A DNA stretch of 64,000 nt. Origin: Paracoccaceae bacterium. Its GTDB lineage: Bacteria; Pseudomonadota; Alphaproteobacteria; Rhodobacterales; Rhodobacteraceae. The DNA lies in contig JACONJ010000050.1 of assembly GCA_014323785.1 (NCBI GenBank), positions 1-64,000 of the forward strand, given 5' to 3'. The notes below the pieces were generated by a model. That model was not told where the DNA came from. It did not search any database and worked only from the letters and a program-made list of their open reading frames with translations. Positions within the stretch are counted from its first letter, which is position 1. The number at the start of each line of letters is the position of its first letter. The position numbers were made by a program, and so were the translations under genes. Of this stretch, positions 29,202-38,844 are shown in pieces.

Positions 29202-29231
29202 TTGACGGGTTTTCCTCTATTGTCATCATAT
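29202..29231 (+). promoter_or_regulatory. Candidate promoter and 5' UTR hairpin for the small-ORF cluster
   Basis: TTGACG at 29202-29207 is followed after 17-18 bp by an AT-rich hexamer around 29225-29231, a plausible but weak -10. Just downstream, before the ATG at 29277, CCCCC-AAGTATC-GGGGG (about 29245-29261) can form a short hairpin in the leader. The -35 box is good and the -10 poor, so this is a suggestion only. Confidence 0.3.
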
Positions 29232-29276
29232 CAAACACCACCCCCCAAGTATCGGGGGACAACATGGAGAAGGCCA

Positions 29277-29519
29277 ATGAAAAGAATACTGACAACTGCC
29301 GCTCTTATACTGGCAGCTTTTGCCCCCACAGCAGGACATGCATCTGTGGACTTCTATATGAGCCAGTGTATCTACCCATATGCATTGAATTGGCAATTAT
29401 TGAAAATGGGCAGTAATCCAAGGGGTTTGGCACAATCAATTGCCAATTCTACACTAGAAATAGCCAGAGAAGAAAAGAGGGCGGGAATTTCCATGGAGGA
29501 ATACAATGGAGAGATTTGA
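29277..29519 (+). CDS. Small exported protein of unknown function
   Basis: An 80-residue ORF with a strong GGAGAAGG ribosome site directly upstream of the ATG. Residues 1-22 form a clear Sec signal peptide (MKRILTTAALILAAFAPTAG then HA), giving a mature protein of about 58 residues starting near SVDFYMSQC. It contains one cysteine and an amphipathic, charged C-terminal half (STLEIAREEKRAG). I recognise no family. GC is markedly lower than in neighbouring core genes. It is the first of three small ORFs in a row (29277, 29506, 29614). Confidence 0.55.
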   Translation: MKRILTTAALILAAFAPTAGHASVDFYMSQCIYPYALNWQLLKMGSNPRGLAQSIANSTLEIAREEKRAGISMEEYNGEI

Positions 29520-29592
29520 TTATTTTGGAAGGGGGAGTCCAACCGCTGTTGGAATGAAAATGTGTGTAGAAATGTATTGGCCATCCTTGTAA
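29506..29592 (+). CDS. Putative 28-residue micropeptide overlapping the previous ORF
   Basis: The ATG at 29506 overlaps the end of the exported-protein ORF and is preceded at a good distance by GGAGGA (29495-29500). The product would be 28 residues (MERFDYFGRGSPTAVGMKMC and a short tail). There is no recognisable motif. The strong ribosome site and the overlap suggest translational coupling, but an ORF this short can occur by chance. Confidence 0.3.
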   Translation: MERFDYFGRGSPTAVGMKMCVEMYWPSL

Positions 29593-29613
29593 CTTCTGAA
29601 AAAGGATCAAACC

Positions 29614-29778
29614 ATGAAACAACTAATTGAAGATATCTACATGGGCATGATTCCCACGTTATTACTGGCTTCCGTGTTGATTATGGTAGCCGTCATTTTC
29701 CCAAGGATGCCCGCTATTGTGAACTTCATAAAATTTCTTTGGCACGCCCGGACACTTTCGGGACACTTTTCCTATTGA
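29614..29778 (+). CDS. Putative small single-pass membrane protein
   Basis: A 54-residue ORF with an AAAAAGGA ribosome site about 7 bp before the ATG. It starts MKQLIEDIYMGM and has one strong membrane segment, IPTLLLASVLIMVAVIF (residues about 13-29). A basic, aromatic tail follows (IKFLWHARTLSGHFSY). It resembles the size and layout of phage holins or small toxic membrane peptides, but nothing specific identifies it. It lies 21 bp after the 28-residue ORF and just before a prophage terminase remnant, so a phage origin is a reasonable inference. Its last codons lie within an inverted repeat. Confidence 0.4.
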   Translation: MKQLIEDIYMGMIPTLLLASVLIMVAVIFPRMPAIVNFIKFLWHARTLSGHFSY

Positions 29779-29808
29779 TTTTGTCCTTAAAAGTGTCCAA
29801 AGCGTCCG
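29749..29808. repeat. Imperfect 20-bp inverted repeat, possible terminator or element end
   Basis: The left arm at 29749-29770 and the right arm at 29789-29808 pair imperfectly over about 20 bp. The inner ten (GGACACTTTT with AAAAGTGTCC) are perfect, separated by an 18-bp loop. The left arm overlaps the last codons of the 54-residue ORF. There is no T-run after the stem, so it is not a textbook intrinsic terminator. It could also be the end of a mobile element at the phage remnant border. Confidence 0.5.
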
Positions 29809-29844
29809 AGTAGACGTGTGGAAAAGGATACTCAGCCCATGCAA

Positions 29845-30404
29845 TCTTTACTCGAAGAGGTCGCTTCACCTCTAAAGAACGGAAGTTCGTTTACCTGCAT
29901 AAGAAGAAATCCAAGTATCACAAGTATCACCGGCCTAATAAAAAAACCGGAAAACTGGTGCGAGACTTGTCCGCAACAGGCTTGCCCCCGCTGAGTTTAG
30001 CGAACATTCTGGGCATCGATCTTCATACAATGCGAAGACACTATGCCAGAGAAATGGACATAGGTGGTTACTCGTTCCAAGAAATGGCCCTCCGTGTTAT
30101 CAAGGACATCGTGTATTGCGGGCAATTATCAGGACGCAATGACGCGGATTCGTAAGCACGATTCGAAGCGGCCAAGTTTCTTCTGGGAGAAAAGACGTTC
30201 TACAAGACGGAACCAGTTGAATTCACCGACACCTGGGTGAACACATATGATCCCAGAAACCCAAGGGTAGACGGCGAGACGACACAAATGCCCCTTGTCC
30301 TCTTCGACAAGCACATGACACAATTCGCCACGCCGCGGGGGGAGGTTCTTATTGCGAAACTAAAGCCTATCCTTGAGGTCATCTTGAAGATTTTCAGGTT
30401 CTGA
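29845..30404 (+). pseudogene. Prophage DNA-packaging (terminase-like) remnant
   Basis: One reading frame runs from about 29845 through an internal TAA (30153-30155) to a stop at 30402-30404. The first part is basic (RKFVYLHKKKSKYHKYH) and leads into a helix-turn-helix-like segment LSLANILGIDLHTMRRHYAR, like phage terminase small subunits or related regulators. After the internal stop, PVEFTDTWVNTYDPRN and TQMPLVLFDKHMTQF match the N-terminal region of phage terminase large subunits as I remember them. The ATPase core that should follow is gone. The stretch is AT-rich. It is non-functional debris of a prophage between ileS and the next core gene. Confidence 0.6.
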
Positions 30405-30504
30405 TGCACACACTCATGCGAAGACAGTCCCGATACCTTGGCTTTTTGCACCGTCTGCTTTGGATCAGCCCGCGACGGATCATCACAGCGAAAGAAACAC
30501 TGCC

Positions 30505-31362
30505 ATGACTGACACTTACACGCCGCCCAAGGTTTGGACTTGGGAACATGCCAATGGCGGGGAATTCGCCTCGATCAACCGCCCCATTGCCGGTGCAACC
30601 CATGACAAGGAATTGCCGGTCGGCGCACACCCCTATCAGCTCTATTCCTTGGCCACGCCGAACGGCGTGAAGGTCACAGTGCTTTTCGAAGAGCTGTTGG
30701 CCGCAGGCTATGATGCGGAATATGATGCCTGGCTGATCCGCATCACCGAGGGTGATCAATTCGGTTCGGGCTTTGTGCAGGTCAACCCGAACTCAAAAAT
30801 CCCGGCACTGATGGATCGTTCAGGCAAATCTCCCATCCGCGTGTTCGAAAGCGCGGCAATCATGCTGCATCTGGCCGAGACATTCGGCACCTTCCTGACT
30901 GCAGAGGCCCGGCCCGAGATGCTGTCATGGCTCTTCTGGCAGATGGGCAGTGCACCTTATCTGGGCGGTGGATTTGGGCATTTCTACGCCTACGCGCCCG
31001 GGAAATGGCAATACCCGATTGACCGCTTCGCGATGGAGACCAAACGTCAGTTGGATGTGCTGGATCGGCACCTGGCCGATAAGGATTGGATGGCAGGCGG
31101 CGTCTACACCATCGCCGACATGGCCATTTGGGCTTGGTATGGGCAGTTGGTACTGGGACGGCTTTATAACGCGGCGAAGTTCCTGGACGTGACCAGCTAC
31201 AAAAACATGGTCGAATGGGCCGGGCGGATAGACGCGCGCCCGGCGGTTCAGCGCGGGCGTATGGTCAATCGTATCTCTGGTGAACCAGAGATGCAACTGC
31301 ATGAACGCCATGACGCCAGCGATTTTAACACCAAGATCCAAGATAAAATCTCGGCCCAGTAA
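30505..31362 (+). CDS. yghU: Glutathione-dependent disulfide-bond oxidoreductase (YghU-type)
   Basis: Nu-class GST-like enzyme that reduces disulfides using two bound glutathiones. The N-terminal thioredoxin fold shows HPYQLYSLATPNGVKVTVLF, FVQVNPNSKIPALMD and the glutathione-gripping VFESAAIMLHLAETFG. The all-helical C-terminal domain has LSWLFWQMGSAPYLGGGFGH and WMAGGVYTIADMAIWAWYG. The typical N-terminal extension TPPKVWTWEHANGG is present. The start at 30505 fits the family; earlier in-frame ATGs lie in the phage-remnant DNA. Length 285 is normal. Confidence 0.93.
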   Translation: MTDTYTPPKVWTWEHANGGEFASINRPIAGATHDKELPVGAHPYQLYSLATPNGVKVTVLFEELLAAGYDAEYDAWLIRITEGDQFGSGFVQVNPNSKIPALMDRSGKSPIRVFESAAIMLHLAETFGTFLTAEARPEMLSWLFWQMGSAPYLGGGFGHFYAYAPGKWQYPIDRFAMETKRQLDVLDRHLADKDWMAGGVYTIADMAIWAWYGQLVLGRLYNAAKFLDVTSYKNMVEWAGRIDARPAVQRGRMVNRISGEPEMQLHERHDASDFNTKIQDKISAQ

Positions 31363-31699
31363 CCATACGAACCAAGGCCAGCCTCAACACGCTGGTTGGC
31401 TGGCTGACACTGACCGGGAAGGAAGTGGCGATGGTTCACTGGCAGAAAACGGCAGGCGCGGCAGAAACACCGCTTCCATGGCAGGCCGCGACAGAGGTGG
31501 AGGCTTATTTGGCTGGCGGTTTGTGACCACCTTCACCCTATCCTTGGCACCCAAGCAGTTGGGCGGGCATGAGTCTGACCGGGTTTTCCGGGGCAAGTGG
31601 GTTAGGGGCAAAGGTTGCGCTGCTTGAAGTATAAGGGGGCGGCAAGCCTGCTGATCTAACGCGGCGCGAAGGGGAAGGGGCCACGCGTTGCGTTAGCCC
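31363..31699. other. Non-coding stretch between yghU and ygfZ, with a hairpin
   Basis: GCCAGCC (31377-31383) and GGCTGGC (31398-31404) form a 7-bp stem with a 14-base loop just after the yghU stop, a weak terminator candidate without a T-run. Beyond it only short frames exist, for example about 31 codons starting MVHWQKTAGAAETPLPWQ near 31431, which may be a degraded gene end. The stretch lies downstream of both converging genes, so no promoter is expected. Confidence 0.3.
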
Positions 31700-32455
31700 T
31701 CAGGCCCCGGGCCAGACGACCTTTGCATCCCCCGCAGACATGGCCCCCTTGGCGCGGTCAAAGCGGAGATAGGCGAGTGCCATTCCGCCCGATTGCGTGA
31801 AAAGCGTGCCTGCCTGCCTGTCCCCTGCCATGATGTCTGTGCCCAGGGGTGCGGTGCCGGCCACCTCTACCACTGTCAGACCCTTGCGCAGTTTGGTCTT
31901 GTGCTTCATGCGCGACGTCACCTCCTGGCCGACATAGCAGCCTTTGCGGTGGTCCACGCCGGACAACCGGTCAAAGCCCATCTCCAGGATGAAACTGTCT
32001 TCGGGGATCAGCTCGATCCCCGTCTCTGGAATGCCACGGGCCACGCGGGTCGCATCCCAATCCACCTTGGCCGCGCCGCTCTCCAGCCCGTAGCCACGCC
32101 ACCCAAGTGCCGGGTCGCGCGGGTCTGGCCATGCCCCCTCTGGTGCATCGCCAAGCCCGCGGGTGACGGACAGCCCGCTGTCATTCACTGTGACATCGGC
32201 GCGCAGTTTATACATCATCAAGCGTCGGGTGAGTGCATGCACCAGATCGGCCTTTACATCCAGCAGAATATCCTTGCCTCGGTTCAGTAGGAAGAAATCC
32301 ACCAGATACTTGCCCTGCGGCGTCAGAAGCGCGGCGTAGGCCAAACCTTCGCCCTGGGGCTTCGGATCATTCGTCACCAACCTGTGCAGGAAATGCTCTC
32401 GATCCGTGCCGCCGATACACAGAACCAAGCGGTCGGGTGCCAATTCTCCAAGCAT
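31700..32455 (-). CDS. ygfZ: Folate-binding Fe-S cluster assembly protein YgfZ
   Basis: Tetrahydrofolate-dependent factor helping to build or repair certain Fe-S enzymes (CAF17/IBA57 homologue). The family signature KGCYVGQEVTSRMKHKTKLR, with its conserved Cys, is intact. Other blocks are LCIGGTDREHFLHRLVTNDP, LTPQGKYLVDFFLLN and a C-terminal barrel with GGMALAYLRFDRAKGAM. The 251-residue length suits the alphaproteobacterial form. It is a single gene on the minus strand, converging on yghU. Confidence 0.92.
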   Translation of the reverse strand: MLGELAPDRLVLCIGGTDREHFLHRLVTNDPKPQGEGLAYAALLTPQGKYLVDFFLLNRGKDILLDVKADLVHALTRRLMMYKLRADVTVNDSGLSVTRGLGDAPEGAWPDPRDPALGWRGYGLESGAAKVDWDATRVARGIPETGIELIPEDSFILEMGFDRLSGVDHRKGCYVGQEVTSRMKHKTKLRKGLTVVEVAGTAPLGTDIMAGDRQAGTLFTQSGGMALAYLRFDRAKGAMSAGDAKVVWPGA

Positions 32456-32557
32456 ATCACACCTCCTGATGTCTTGATCAGCCGCCTTTCATAAGCGGCA
32501 TATGCGGCCGTCAGGTCGCGGTCGCTATTTTCCGCAAGGTCGGCGGCACAGGTGCGT

Positions 32558-33019
32558 TTAATGGTTTTTCACTGCCTCCAGCACCGCCTCCACATGGCCC
32601 GGCACTTTCACATTGCGCCAGATTTCGGCGATTGTGCCGTCACCCTTGATCAAAAAGGTTGCCCGTTCGATCCCCATGTAGGTTTTGCCGTACATCTTCC
32701 TCTCACCCCAGGTACCATATCGCTCGCAGACATCACCTTGTTCGTCCGAGACAAGCACGATACCCAGATTATGCTTTGCGATGAATATGTCATGCTTTGC
32801 AACACTGTCCTTTGATACGCCGATGATTGCGGCACCCGCCGCATCAAAGGATGCCGCATGTTTGGTGAAGCCAATGGCCTCTTTCGTGCAGCCGGGGGTG
32901 TCATCCTTAGGATAGAAATACAGCACAACGGTTTTGGGCCGCAGGGCGGAAAGGGTAATCTCACCCCCGCCATTGCGGGGCAACGTGAAATCGGGGGCGG
33001 CGGAACCAGGTTCAAGCAT
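32558..33019 (-). CDS. bcp: Thioredoxin-dependent peroxiredoxin (BCP/PrxQ type)
   Basis: Reduces hydrogen peroxide and organic hydroperoxides. Thioredoxin-fold protein of 153 residues starting MLEPGSAAPDFTLPRNGGGE. The active-site block is YFYPKDDTPGCTKEAIGFTK, where the Cys is the peroxidatic residue. The Cys usually found five residues later in E. coli BCP (CTTEAC) is Ile here, so it lacks that resolving Cys and is likely a one-Cys form or uses another partner. The C-terminal TFLIKGDGTIAEIWRNVKV is typical. The start at 33019 matches the family; longer frames upstream run into the divergent AsmA-like gene. Confidence 0.93.
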   Translation of the reverse strand: MLEPGSAAPDFTLPRNGGGEITLSALRPKTVVLYFYPKDDTPGCTKEAIGFTKHAASFDAAGAAIIGVSKDSVAKHDIFIAKHNLGIVLVSDEQGDVCERYGTWGERKMYGKTYMGIERATFLIKGDGTIAEIWRNVKVPGHVEAVLEAVKNH

Positions 33020-33142
33020 AGGAGCCTCATCATGTTGTAACAGTGCAATGTGACCGTAGAACTGATTGCAAACTAGCGGATTTGCGGCGAAGGTAAAACC
33101 CAGGATCGCCCCGATCTTCTCACAATTGTCAACAGGCCAGGC

Positions 33143-36100
33143 ATGGTAGATCAAATCCCGCGACCAGACCCTATCCGCTCGCGCAGGCGGCGTGGCCCGA
33201 TATTTTGGGCGATAGCGGTTCTGGCGACCATGATTTGCGTTCCGGTGGTGGCATTGGCAGTGCTGGCTTGGGCCGCGCTGGATGGCACACTGAAACTGCC
33301 AGAGCCTGTGCGGGCGTGGATTGTGTCCGGGCTGGACCAAGCGATGGTGGCCAACCGCATTGAGATAGGCGAGGTTGGCCTGACACTGCATGATGGTGGC
33401 CGGACGCCGGAATTCATCTTTCATGACGTGGAGATGTGGGATGGCGAGATTCTGCGCGCTTCCTTCCCCCGGATCGCGGTTCATATGAACGGCCAGGTAC
33501 TGATGCGCGGGCAGGCACGGCCGACACACGTACAAATCGTCGGGGCCGGCGTGCGGGCAACCCGCACAGAGGACGGGCAATTTAACCTGGCCCTTGATAC
33601 CGAACAGACGGCTACGGGCCGCGATCCGGGGGAAACCCTGGCCCGGATCGATCAGATGTTTGCCAGCCCACTTTTCGATAATCTGGAGGAGGTGACGGGA
33701 ACCGGCTTTGAACTGATCCTAGACGACAGGCTGGGTAATCAGACCTTGCGCGCCCACGACGCTTCGTTTCAGCTGTTGCGCGAAGGTGCTACCTTGTCCT
33801 TGCTGGTTGGCGGGCAGATTGAAGGCAGCCGCGATGCCACCGTCACCATGGCCGTGACCCGAAACGCCGGGTTGCAGCGGACCGATCTTCGCATGCAATA
33901 CGAAGGGCTTGCCGCGCGGGACATTGCCGCTGGCGTGCCGACACTGGCCTGGCTTGACAGGATGCGCGTACCGATTTCGGGCAGCGTGACAGCGGTGTTG
34001 CGCGATGATTCCACCTTGGGTGATCTGAGTGCTGCCCTGGATATAGGGCCGGGCCATGTGTTCCTGGGGGATGGCGTACCGCGCCTGCCTTTGACTGCGC
34101 TGAGCATGGAACTGGATTTTGACGCGGAGCAGGGCAGGCTGAACTTCTCCGGGATTGACCTGGATGCACCTGCACTGAGCTTTTCGGCATCAGGGCATGC
34201 GGATGTATCTCCGGACGGTACCAATTATGCGGGGCAGTTCCAGATTTCTGATGTGGTGGCGAACCCGTCCGGGCTGTTTGATGATCCCGTTACGCTGAAC
34301 GGCGGCACGCTTGCCATGCAATTGAACCTGAGAGATGAGATCGCGTTGGAGATTGGTGAAACAGTGCTAGTCGACGGCGATGTTCAGGTCTTGGCTCAGG
34401 GCGAGGTGATCTTTGCCCGGGATGGTTTGCAACTGCGTCTGGACACGGAGATTCCCAGGATCGCTAGCGCGGATGTTCTGTCTTACTGGCCCGAAGCCGC
34501 GATTCCCAACACCCGGCGATGGCTGTCGGAAAACCTGCTCGGCGGCGTACTTTCTGATGTGCGATTCAGGTTGCGCCGGGGCCCGCCGGATCACGAGGCA
34601 AAGCACAGTTTAAGGCTGAATTTCGAAGACGTCACCCTGCGCACCATGCCGCACATGCCGCCGATCAAATCTGCCCGTGGCCACGTCGTTCTGGATCAGT
34701 CGCGGGTGGCCATAGACCTGCATTCCGGACGGTCAATCGCGCCCCTGGGCGGGGCGGTTGACTGGGCCGGGTCAACCATGGTTATCGAGGATGTGACACA
34801 GCACAACCCGCCTGCCCGGTTCGGTCTGAATATCACGGGCGACATCAGCGATGTGCTGAGCATACTGGAGCTTCCACCCGTCAATCTGTTTGCCGAAGGG
34901 CGGTTTTCGGCGGACACACTTGGGACAGGCCAAGCCGATCTGGCGGCGACACTGTCATTGCCGTTTGATTCTCCCGTCCCGTTTGATGAGATCGGTTTTG
35001 ATGTCACCGGTACGCTGCACGATGTGGCATCGGGCACCCTTGTACCGGGGCGGTCACTGATGGCGGAGCGGTTGACCCTGTCTGTTCAGTCCGAACAGGT
35101 GACAATCAGTGGCCGGGCGATGCTGGATGGACTGCCCGCGACTGGCCAATGGCAGAGGAAGATCGGTCCCGGCGCAAGCGATGTAAGCCGGTTGAGCGGC
35201 ACCCTGCCCCTGTCCGGCGCGACGTTTCAGGCACTTGGGATTCAGGTGCCGGACTGGCTGATGACTGGCCAGGCAAGTGCCGATTTCGCGGTAGAGATGA
35301 AGCCGGGGGATACAGCACCAGAGCTGCATTTAACCTCGGATTTGACAGGTCTTGGCCTGTCGCTTCCCGCCCTGGGCTGGAGCAGGGACGGTGACGCGGC
35401 GGGGGCGTTGGAGGCAACCGTTCGCCTGGGGGCTGCGCCGGGGATCGAAACGCTCAACCTGTCCGCGCCGGGCCTGGACTTGGTGGCTTCGATCACGCTG
35501 AATCCCGGGGGCGGGTTTGAGCGGCTTTCAGTCCCTCGCCTTCGGGTCGGGGATTGGGCAGATGTTCAAGGTATTCTAACCCTACAGGGGGCGGGGCACG
35601 CGCCCCAAATCGAGGTGACAGGCGGGCGGATCGACTTGCGGCGTGCTCCGACCGCAGGCACTGGCGGAGGCGGTGCGATCGCCTTGCGGCTGGACGGGCT
35701 GGACGAATTGCGGGTGAGCGACGGCATTGCACTGCGCGATGTGTCAGCAGAGGTCGCCATAGCTGGCGGGATGTCCGGCCAATTCCGGGGCAATGTGAAC
35801 GGCACAGCCCCTGTGGCTGGTACGGTCATCACCACCAGCGCGGGCCCTGCGGTGCAGCTTCGGTCAGATGATGGCGGGGCGGTTCTGCGTGCGGCCGGTC
35901 TCTATGGAAATGCCTATGGCGGAGAGATGAATCTGGACCTGCAGCCCACCGGGCAGGAAAGACATTATCGCGGCGATCTGGTGATCAATGGGCCCCGGCT
36001 CAGGAACGCGCCAGTCATGGCGGAGTTGCTGAGCATGATTTCGGTGATCGGGCTATTGGAGCAATTGGGCGGCGAAGGTATAAACCTTGGACAGGTTGAA

Positions 36101-36421
36101 ACCCGCTTTACGCTGACCCCGCACACAGTCGTGATTGAACATGGCACCGCTGTCGGCCCCTCCATGGGGTTCTCGATGGATGGGGTCTATAACATTGCCA
36201 GCCGACAGTTTGACATGCAAGGTGCGGTGTCGCCCTTCTACTTTGTCAATGGCGTCCTGGGTATATTCTTTGCCCCGCGGCGGGAAGGGCTGTTCGGATT
36301 CAGCTATCAGCTGACGGGTACACCCGAGGCAGCACGCCTCATCGTGAACCCGCTTTCGATTCTCACGCCGGGCGTCTTTCGACAGATATTTCGCCGCCCG
36401 CCGCCGGACCCGGGCCAGTGA
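33143..36421 (+). CDS. Large AsmA/YhdP-like envelope protein (DUF3971 type)
   Basis: A 1092-residue protein with a basic N-terminus and one membrane helix (residues about 18-45, [19 protein letters not shown]). A very long periplasmic beta-rich region follows, of the AsmA-like superfamily that includes YhdP and TamB, proteins implicated in phospholipid transport to the outer membrane. The C-terminal block ([54 protein letters not shown]-like ending) is typical of the AsmA C-terminal region. Its stop overlaps the GTG of queA. It is divergent from bcp across about 120 bp. Confidence 0.82.
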   Translation: MVDQIPRPDPIRSRRRRGPIFWAIAVLATMICVPVVALAVLAWAALDGTLKLPEPVRAWIVSGLDQAMVANRIEIGEVGLTLHDGGRTPEFIFHDVEMWDGEILRASFPRIAVHMNGQVLMRGQARPTHVQIVGAGVRATRTEDGQFNLALDTEQTATGRDPGETLARIDQMFASPLFDNLEEVTGTGFELILDDRLGNQTLRAHDASFQLLREGATLSLLVGGQIEGSRDATVTMAVTRNAGLQRTDLRMQYEGLAARDIAAGVPTLAWLDRMRVPISGSVTAVLRDDSTLGDLSAALDIGPGHVFLGDGVPRLPLTALSMELDFDAEQGRLNFSGIDLDAPALSFSASGHADVSPDGTNYAGQFQISDVVANPSGLFDDPVTLNGGTLAMQLNLRDEIALEIGETVLVDGDVQVLAQGEVIFARDGLQLRLDTEIPRIASADVLSYWPEAAIPNTRRWLSENLLGGVLSDVRFRLRRGPPDHEAKHSLRLNFEDVTLRTMPHMPPIKSARGHVVLDQSRVAIDLHSGRSIAPLGGAVDWAGSTMVIEDVTQHNPPARFGLNITGDISDVLSILELPPVNLFAEGRFSADTLGTGQADLAATLSLPFDSPVPFDEIGFDVTGTLHDVASGTLVPGRSLMAERLTLSVQSEQVTISGRAMLDGLPATGQWQRKIGPGASDVSRLSGTLPLSGATFQALGIQVPDWLMTGQASADFAVEMKPGDTAPELHLTSDLTGLGLSLPALGWSRDGDAAGALEATVRLGAAPGIETLNLSAPGLDLVASITLNPGGGFERLSVPRLRVGDWADVQGILTLQGAGHAPQIEVTGGRIDLRRAPTAGTGGGGAIALRLDGLDELRVSDGIALRDVSAEVAIAGGMSGQFRGNVNGTAPVAGTVITTSAGPAVQLRSDDGGAVLRAAGLYGNAYGGEMNLDLQPTGQERHYRGDLVINGPRLRNAPVMAELLSMISVIGLLEQLGGEGINLGQVETRFTLTPHTVVIEHGTAVGPSMGFSMDGVYNIASRQFDMQGAVSPFYFVNGVLGIFFAPRREGLFGFSYQLTGTPEAARLIVNPLSILTPGVFRQIFRRPPPDPGQ

Positions 36422-37473
36422 AATTAGCCGATTTCGCCTTCGATCTGCCCGAAACTCTGATCGCCATGCGGCCTGCGCGGCCACGGTCCTCCGCACGGCT
36501 TCTGCTGGCGCAAGGCAGCGACATTCTTGATCGTCATGTGCGTGATTTGCCGGATATACTTCAACCCGGTGACCACCTGATCCTGAATGATACCAAAGTT
36601 ATCCCGGCGCGGTTGTCAGGTGTGCGGCACCGCAACGCCAGCGGCAATGTTGTGCAGGCGAAGGTCGAGGTGACGCTGTTGAAACCGCAGCCCGACGGAT
36701 GCTGGAGCGCACTGGCCAAACCGTTGCGCAAACTGACCCCGGGTGAGACGGTGATCTTTTCTGATGTGTTGAGTGCCAAGGTAACGGCGCGGTCCAAGGG
36801 TTTGCACCTGCGTTTCAACATGGCAGGCCCGGATTTCGATGCTGCGCTTAGTGCCGCAGGAGCAATGCCGCTGCCGCCTTACATCGCTGGAAAGCGGATG
36901 GCGGATGATTGGGACAAGGAAGATTATCAGACGATCTGGGCCCGCCGTGCCGGTGCCGTTGCCGCACCAACCGCCAGCCTGCATTTCGATAACGCGCTTG
37001 TCTCGGCCCTCCAAGCGCGCGGCGTCGGGATGAGTTTCGTGACATTGCATGTGGGCGCAGGAACCTTTCTGCCAGTCACGGTTGATGATGTTGCCACCCA
37101 CCGGATGCACACGGAATGGGGCGAAATCACGCAAACCACCGCCGGAGAAATCAACGCCAGTCGTGCTGCCGGGGGCCGCATCATCCCCGTCGGCACAACC
37201 GTCCTGCGCTTACTGGAAACCGCGGCCCGTGACGATGGCCATGTACCCGCCTGGCAGGGCGATACGGATATCTTCATCTATCCCGGCTACCGCTTCAAGG
37301 TGGCAGATGCGCTGATGACCAATTTTCACCTGCCGAAATCGACCTTGATGATGCTGGTCTCAGCCCTGATGGGGCATGGGCAGATCAGGAAGATTTACGC
37401 CCATGCCATCGCGTCGGGGTATCGATTCTTCTCTTACGGGGATTCTTCACTTTTGATTCCGTCGCAGACGTGA
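36418..37473 (+). CDS. queA: S-adenosylmethionine:tRNA ribosyltransferase-isomerase
   Basis: Transfers the ribosyl part of SAM to preQ1-modified tRNA to form epoxyqueuosine, the penultimate step of queuosine synthesis. It has [33 protein letters not shown], the [20 protein letters not shown] block, [44 protein letters not shown] and [19 protein letters not shown], all standard. Length 351 is normal. Translation starts at GTG 36418, overlapping the stop of the AsmA-like gene, so it is coupled to it. Confidence 0.96.
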   Translation: MKLADFAFDLPETLIAMRPARPRSSARLLLAQGSDILDRHVRDLPDILQPGDHLILNDTKVIPARLSGVRHRNASGNVVQAKVEVTLLKPQPDGCWSALAKPLRKLTPGETVIFSDVLSAKVTARSKGLHLRFNMAGPDFDAALSAAGAMPLPPYIAGKRMADDWDKEDYQTIWARRAGAVAAPTASLHFDNALVSALQARGVGMSFVTLHVGAGTFLPVTVDDVATHRMHTEWGEITQTTAGEINASRAAGGRIIPVGTTVLRLLETAARDDGHVPAWQGDTDIFIYPGYRFKVADALMTNFHLPKSTLMMLVSALMGHGQIRKIYAHAIASGYRFFSYGDSSLLIPSQT

Positions 37474-37530
37474 CTAACGGCGACGGAATAGACAGATGAA
37501 TAATGAGTCGAACGATAGAGGATCACCCCC

Positions 37531-38802
37531 ATGTTAGATGTCTTGCGCGGATCTTGGGCTCTGCTGCTTGGGATGCTTCTGCTGATGGTCGGAAATGGCC
37601 TCCAGGGGACGTTGATTGGTGTGCGTGGGGATATCGAAGGATTTTCAACGCTGGAATTGTCGATCATAATGTCGGCTAATTTCGCAGGATTTCTGGGCGG
37701 TTCGCGCGCGGCACCAATTATGATCCGCCGCGTGGGGCACATCCGCGTCTTTGCGGCACTCGGCTCGCTGATTTCGGCGGCACTCATCCTGTTCCCGCTG
37801 ATGATCGATCCGGTCAGCTGGACGCTTCTGCGCGTGATCATCGGCTTCTGCTTCTCGGCCGTCTACGTGACGGCAGAAAGCTGGCTGAACAACGCAACAA
37901 CCAATGAAAACCGGGGCAAAACGCTGTCGGTTTACATGGTTGTCCAACTGACTGGTGTGGTTTCGGCCCAGGGCCTGCTGGTGCTGGGCGACCCTTCGGG
38001 CTTTACGCTTTTCATTGTGCTGTCGATTCTGGTTTCGGTCAGTTTCACGCCGATCCTTCTGTCGGTCACGCCCACGCCAGTGTTCGAGACGACGCGACCG
38101 ATGGGCCTGAAGGATCTGATCCAAGTGTCGCCCCTTGGTTGCATGGGGATGCTGGTTCTGGGCGGCGTCTATTCCGCGATGTTTGGCATGTCGGCAGTTT
38201 ACGCCACCTCTATCGGGCTCTCGCTTGGCCAGATATCGATCTTCGTGGCATCTTTTTACGTGGGCGGGTTGCTGATGCAGTATCCGATCGGCTGGATTTC
38301 CGACCGGGTCGACCGGCGCTGGCTGATTATGCTGGTCAGTGCTGCAGGTGCGGTGGCCGCGGTTCTGGCGGTCATCAGCGGGGGCATCTTTGCCCTGATT
38401 CTGGCGGCGGCCTTTGTTGTCGGCGGCATGGCCAACCCGCTTTATTCGCTGCTGTTGGCCTATACCAATGACTTTCTCGATCACGATCAGATGGCTGCTG
38501 CGGGGGGCGGCCTGATATTCATCAACGGAGTGGGTGCGATCTTTGGCCCCCTGGTCGTCGGTCTGTTGATGGATGTCACTGGCCCGCAAGGCTATTTTCT
38601 GTTTCTGGTCGCACTCATGGCGGGCCTTGCCGCCTATGCGGCCTATCGGATGACGGTGCGCCCGGCCCCGGCGACAGAGGACACCGGGAGCTACGCGCCC
38701 GTCCTGCCCTCGGCGTCGCCCGTTGCGGTTGAATGGGCACAGGAAGCCTTTATCGAAGCGTCAATTGAAGATGAGGCAGGCAAAAATGATCTCGCAGAGT
38801 AA
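37531..38802 (+). CDS. MFS transporter
   Basis: A 423-residue major facilitator superfamily protein with about twelve hydrophobic helices and a hydrophilic acidic C-terminal tail of about 45 residues. It starts MLDVLRGSWALLLGMLLLMV. Between helices 2 and 3 lies RRVGHIRVFAALGSL, a degenerate MFS motif; VTAESWLNNATTNENRGKTL is typical of the YcaD-like MFS subgroup. WISDRVDRRWLIM matches the second-half loop motif. Substrate unknown. It stands 57 bp downstream of queA and could share its transcript. Confidence 0.88.
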   Translation: MLDVLRGSWALLLGMLLLMVGNGLQGTLIGVRGDIEGFSTLELSIIMSANFAGFLGGSRAAPIMIRRVGHIRVFAALGSLISAALILFPLMIDPVSWTLLRVIIGFCFSAVYVTAESWLNNATTNENRGKTLSVYMVVQLTGVVSAQGLLVLGDPSGFTLFIVLSILVSVSFTPILLSVTPTPVFETTRPMGLKDLIQVSPLGCMGMLVLGGVYSAMFGMSAVYATSIGLSLGQISIFVASFYVGGLLMQYPIGWISDRVDRRWLIMLVSAAGAVAAVLAVISGGIFALILAAAFVVGGMANPLYSLLLAYTNDFLDHDQMAAAGGGLIFINGVGAIFGPLVVGLLMDVTGPQGYFLFLVALMAGLAAYAAYRMTVRPAPATEDTGSYAPVLPSASPVAVEWAQEAFIEASIEDEAGKNDLAE

Positions 38803-38844
38803 GGTTCTGAAAATCAAACGGCAACAGTTGCAAAGGAGAGCGCA

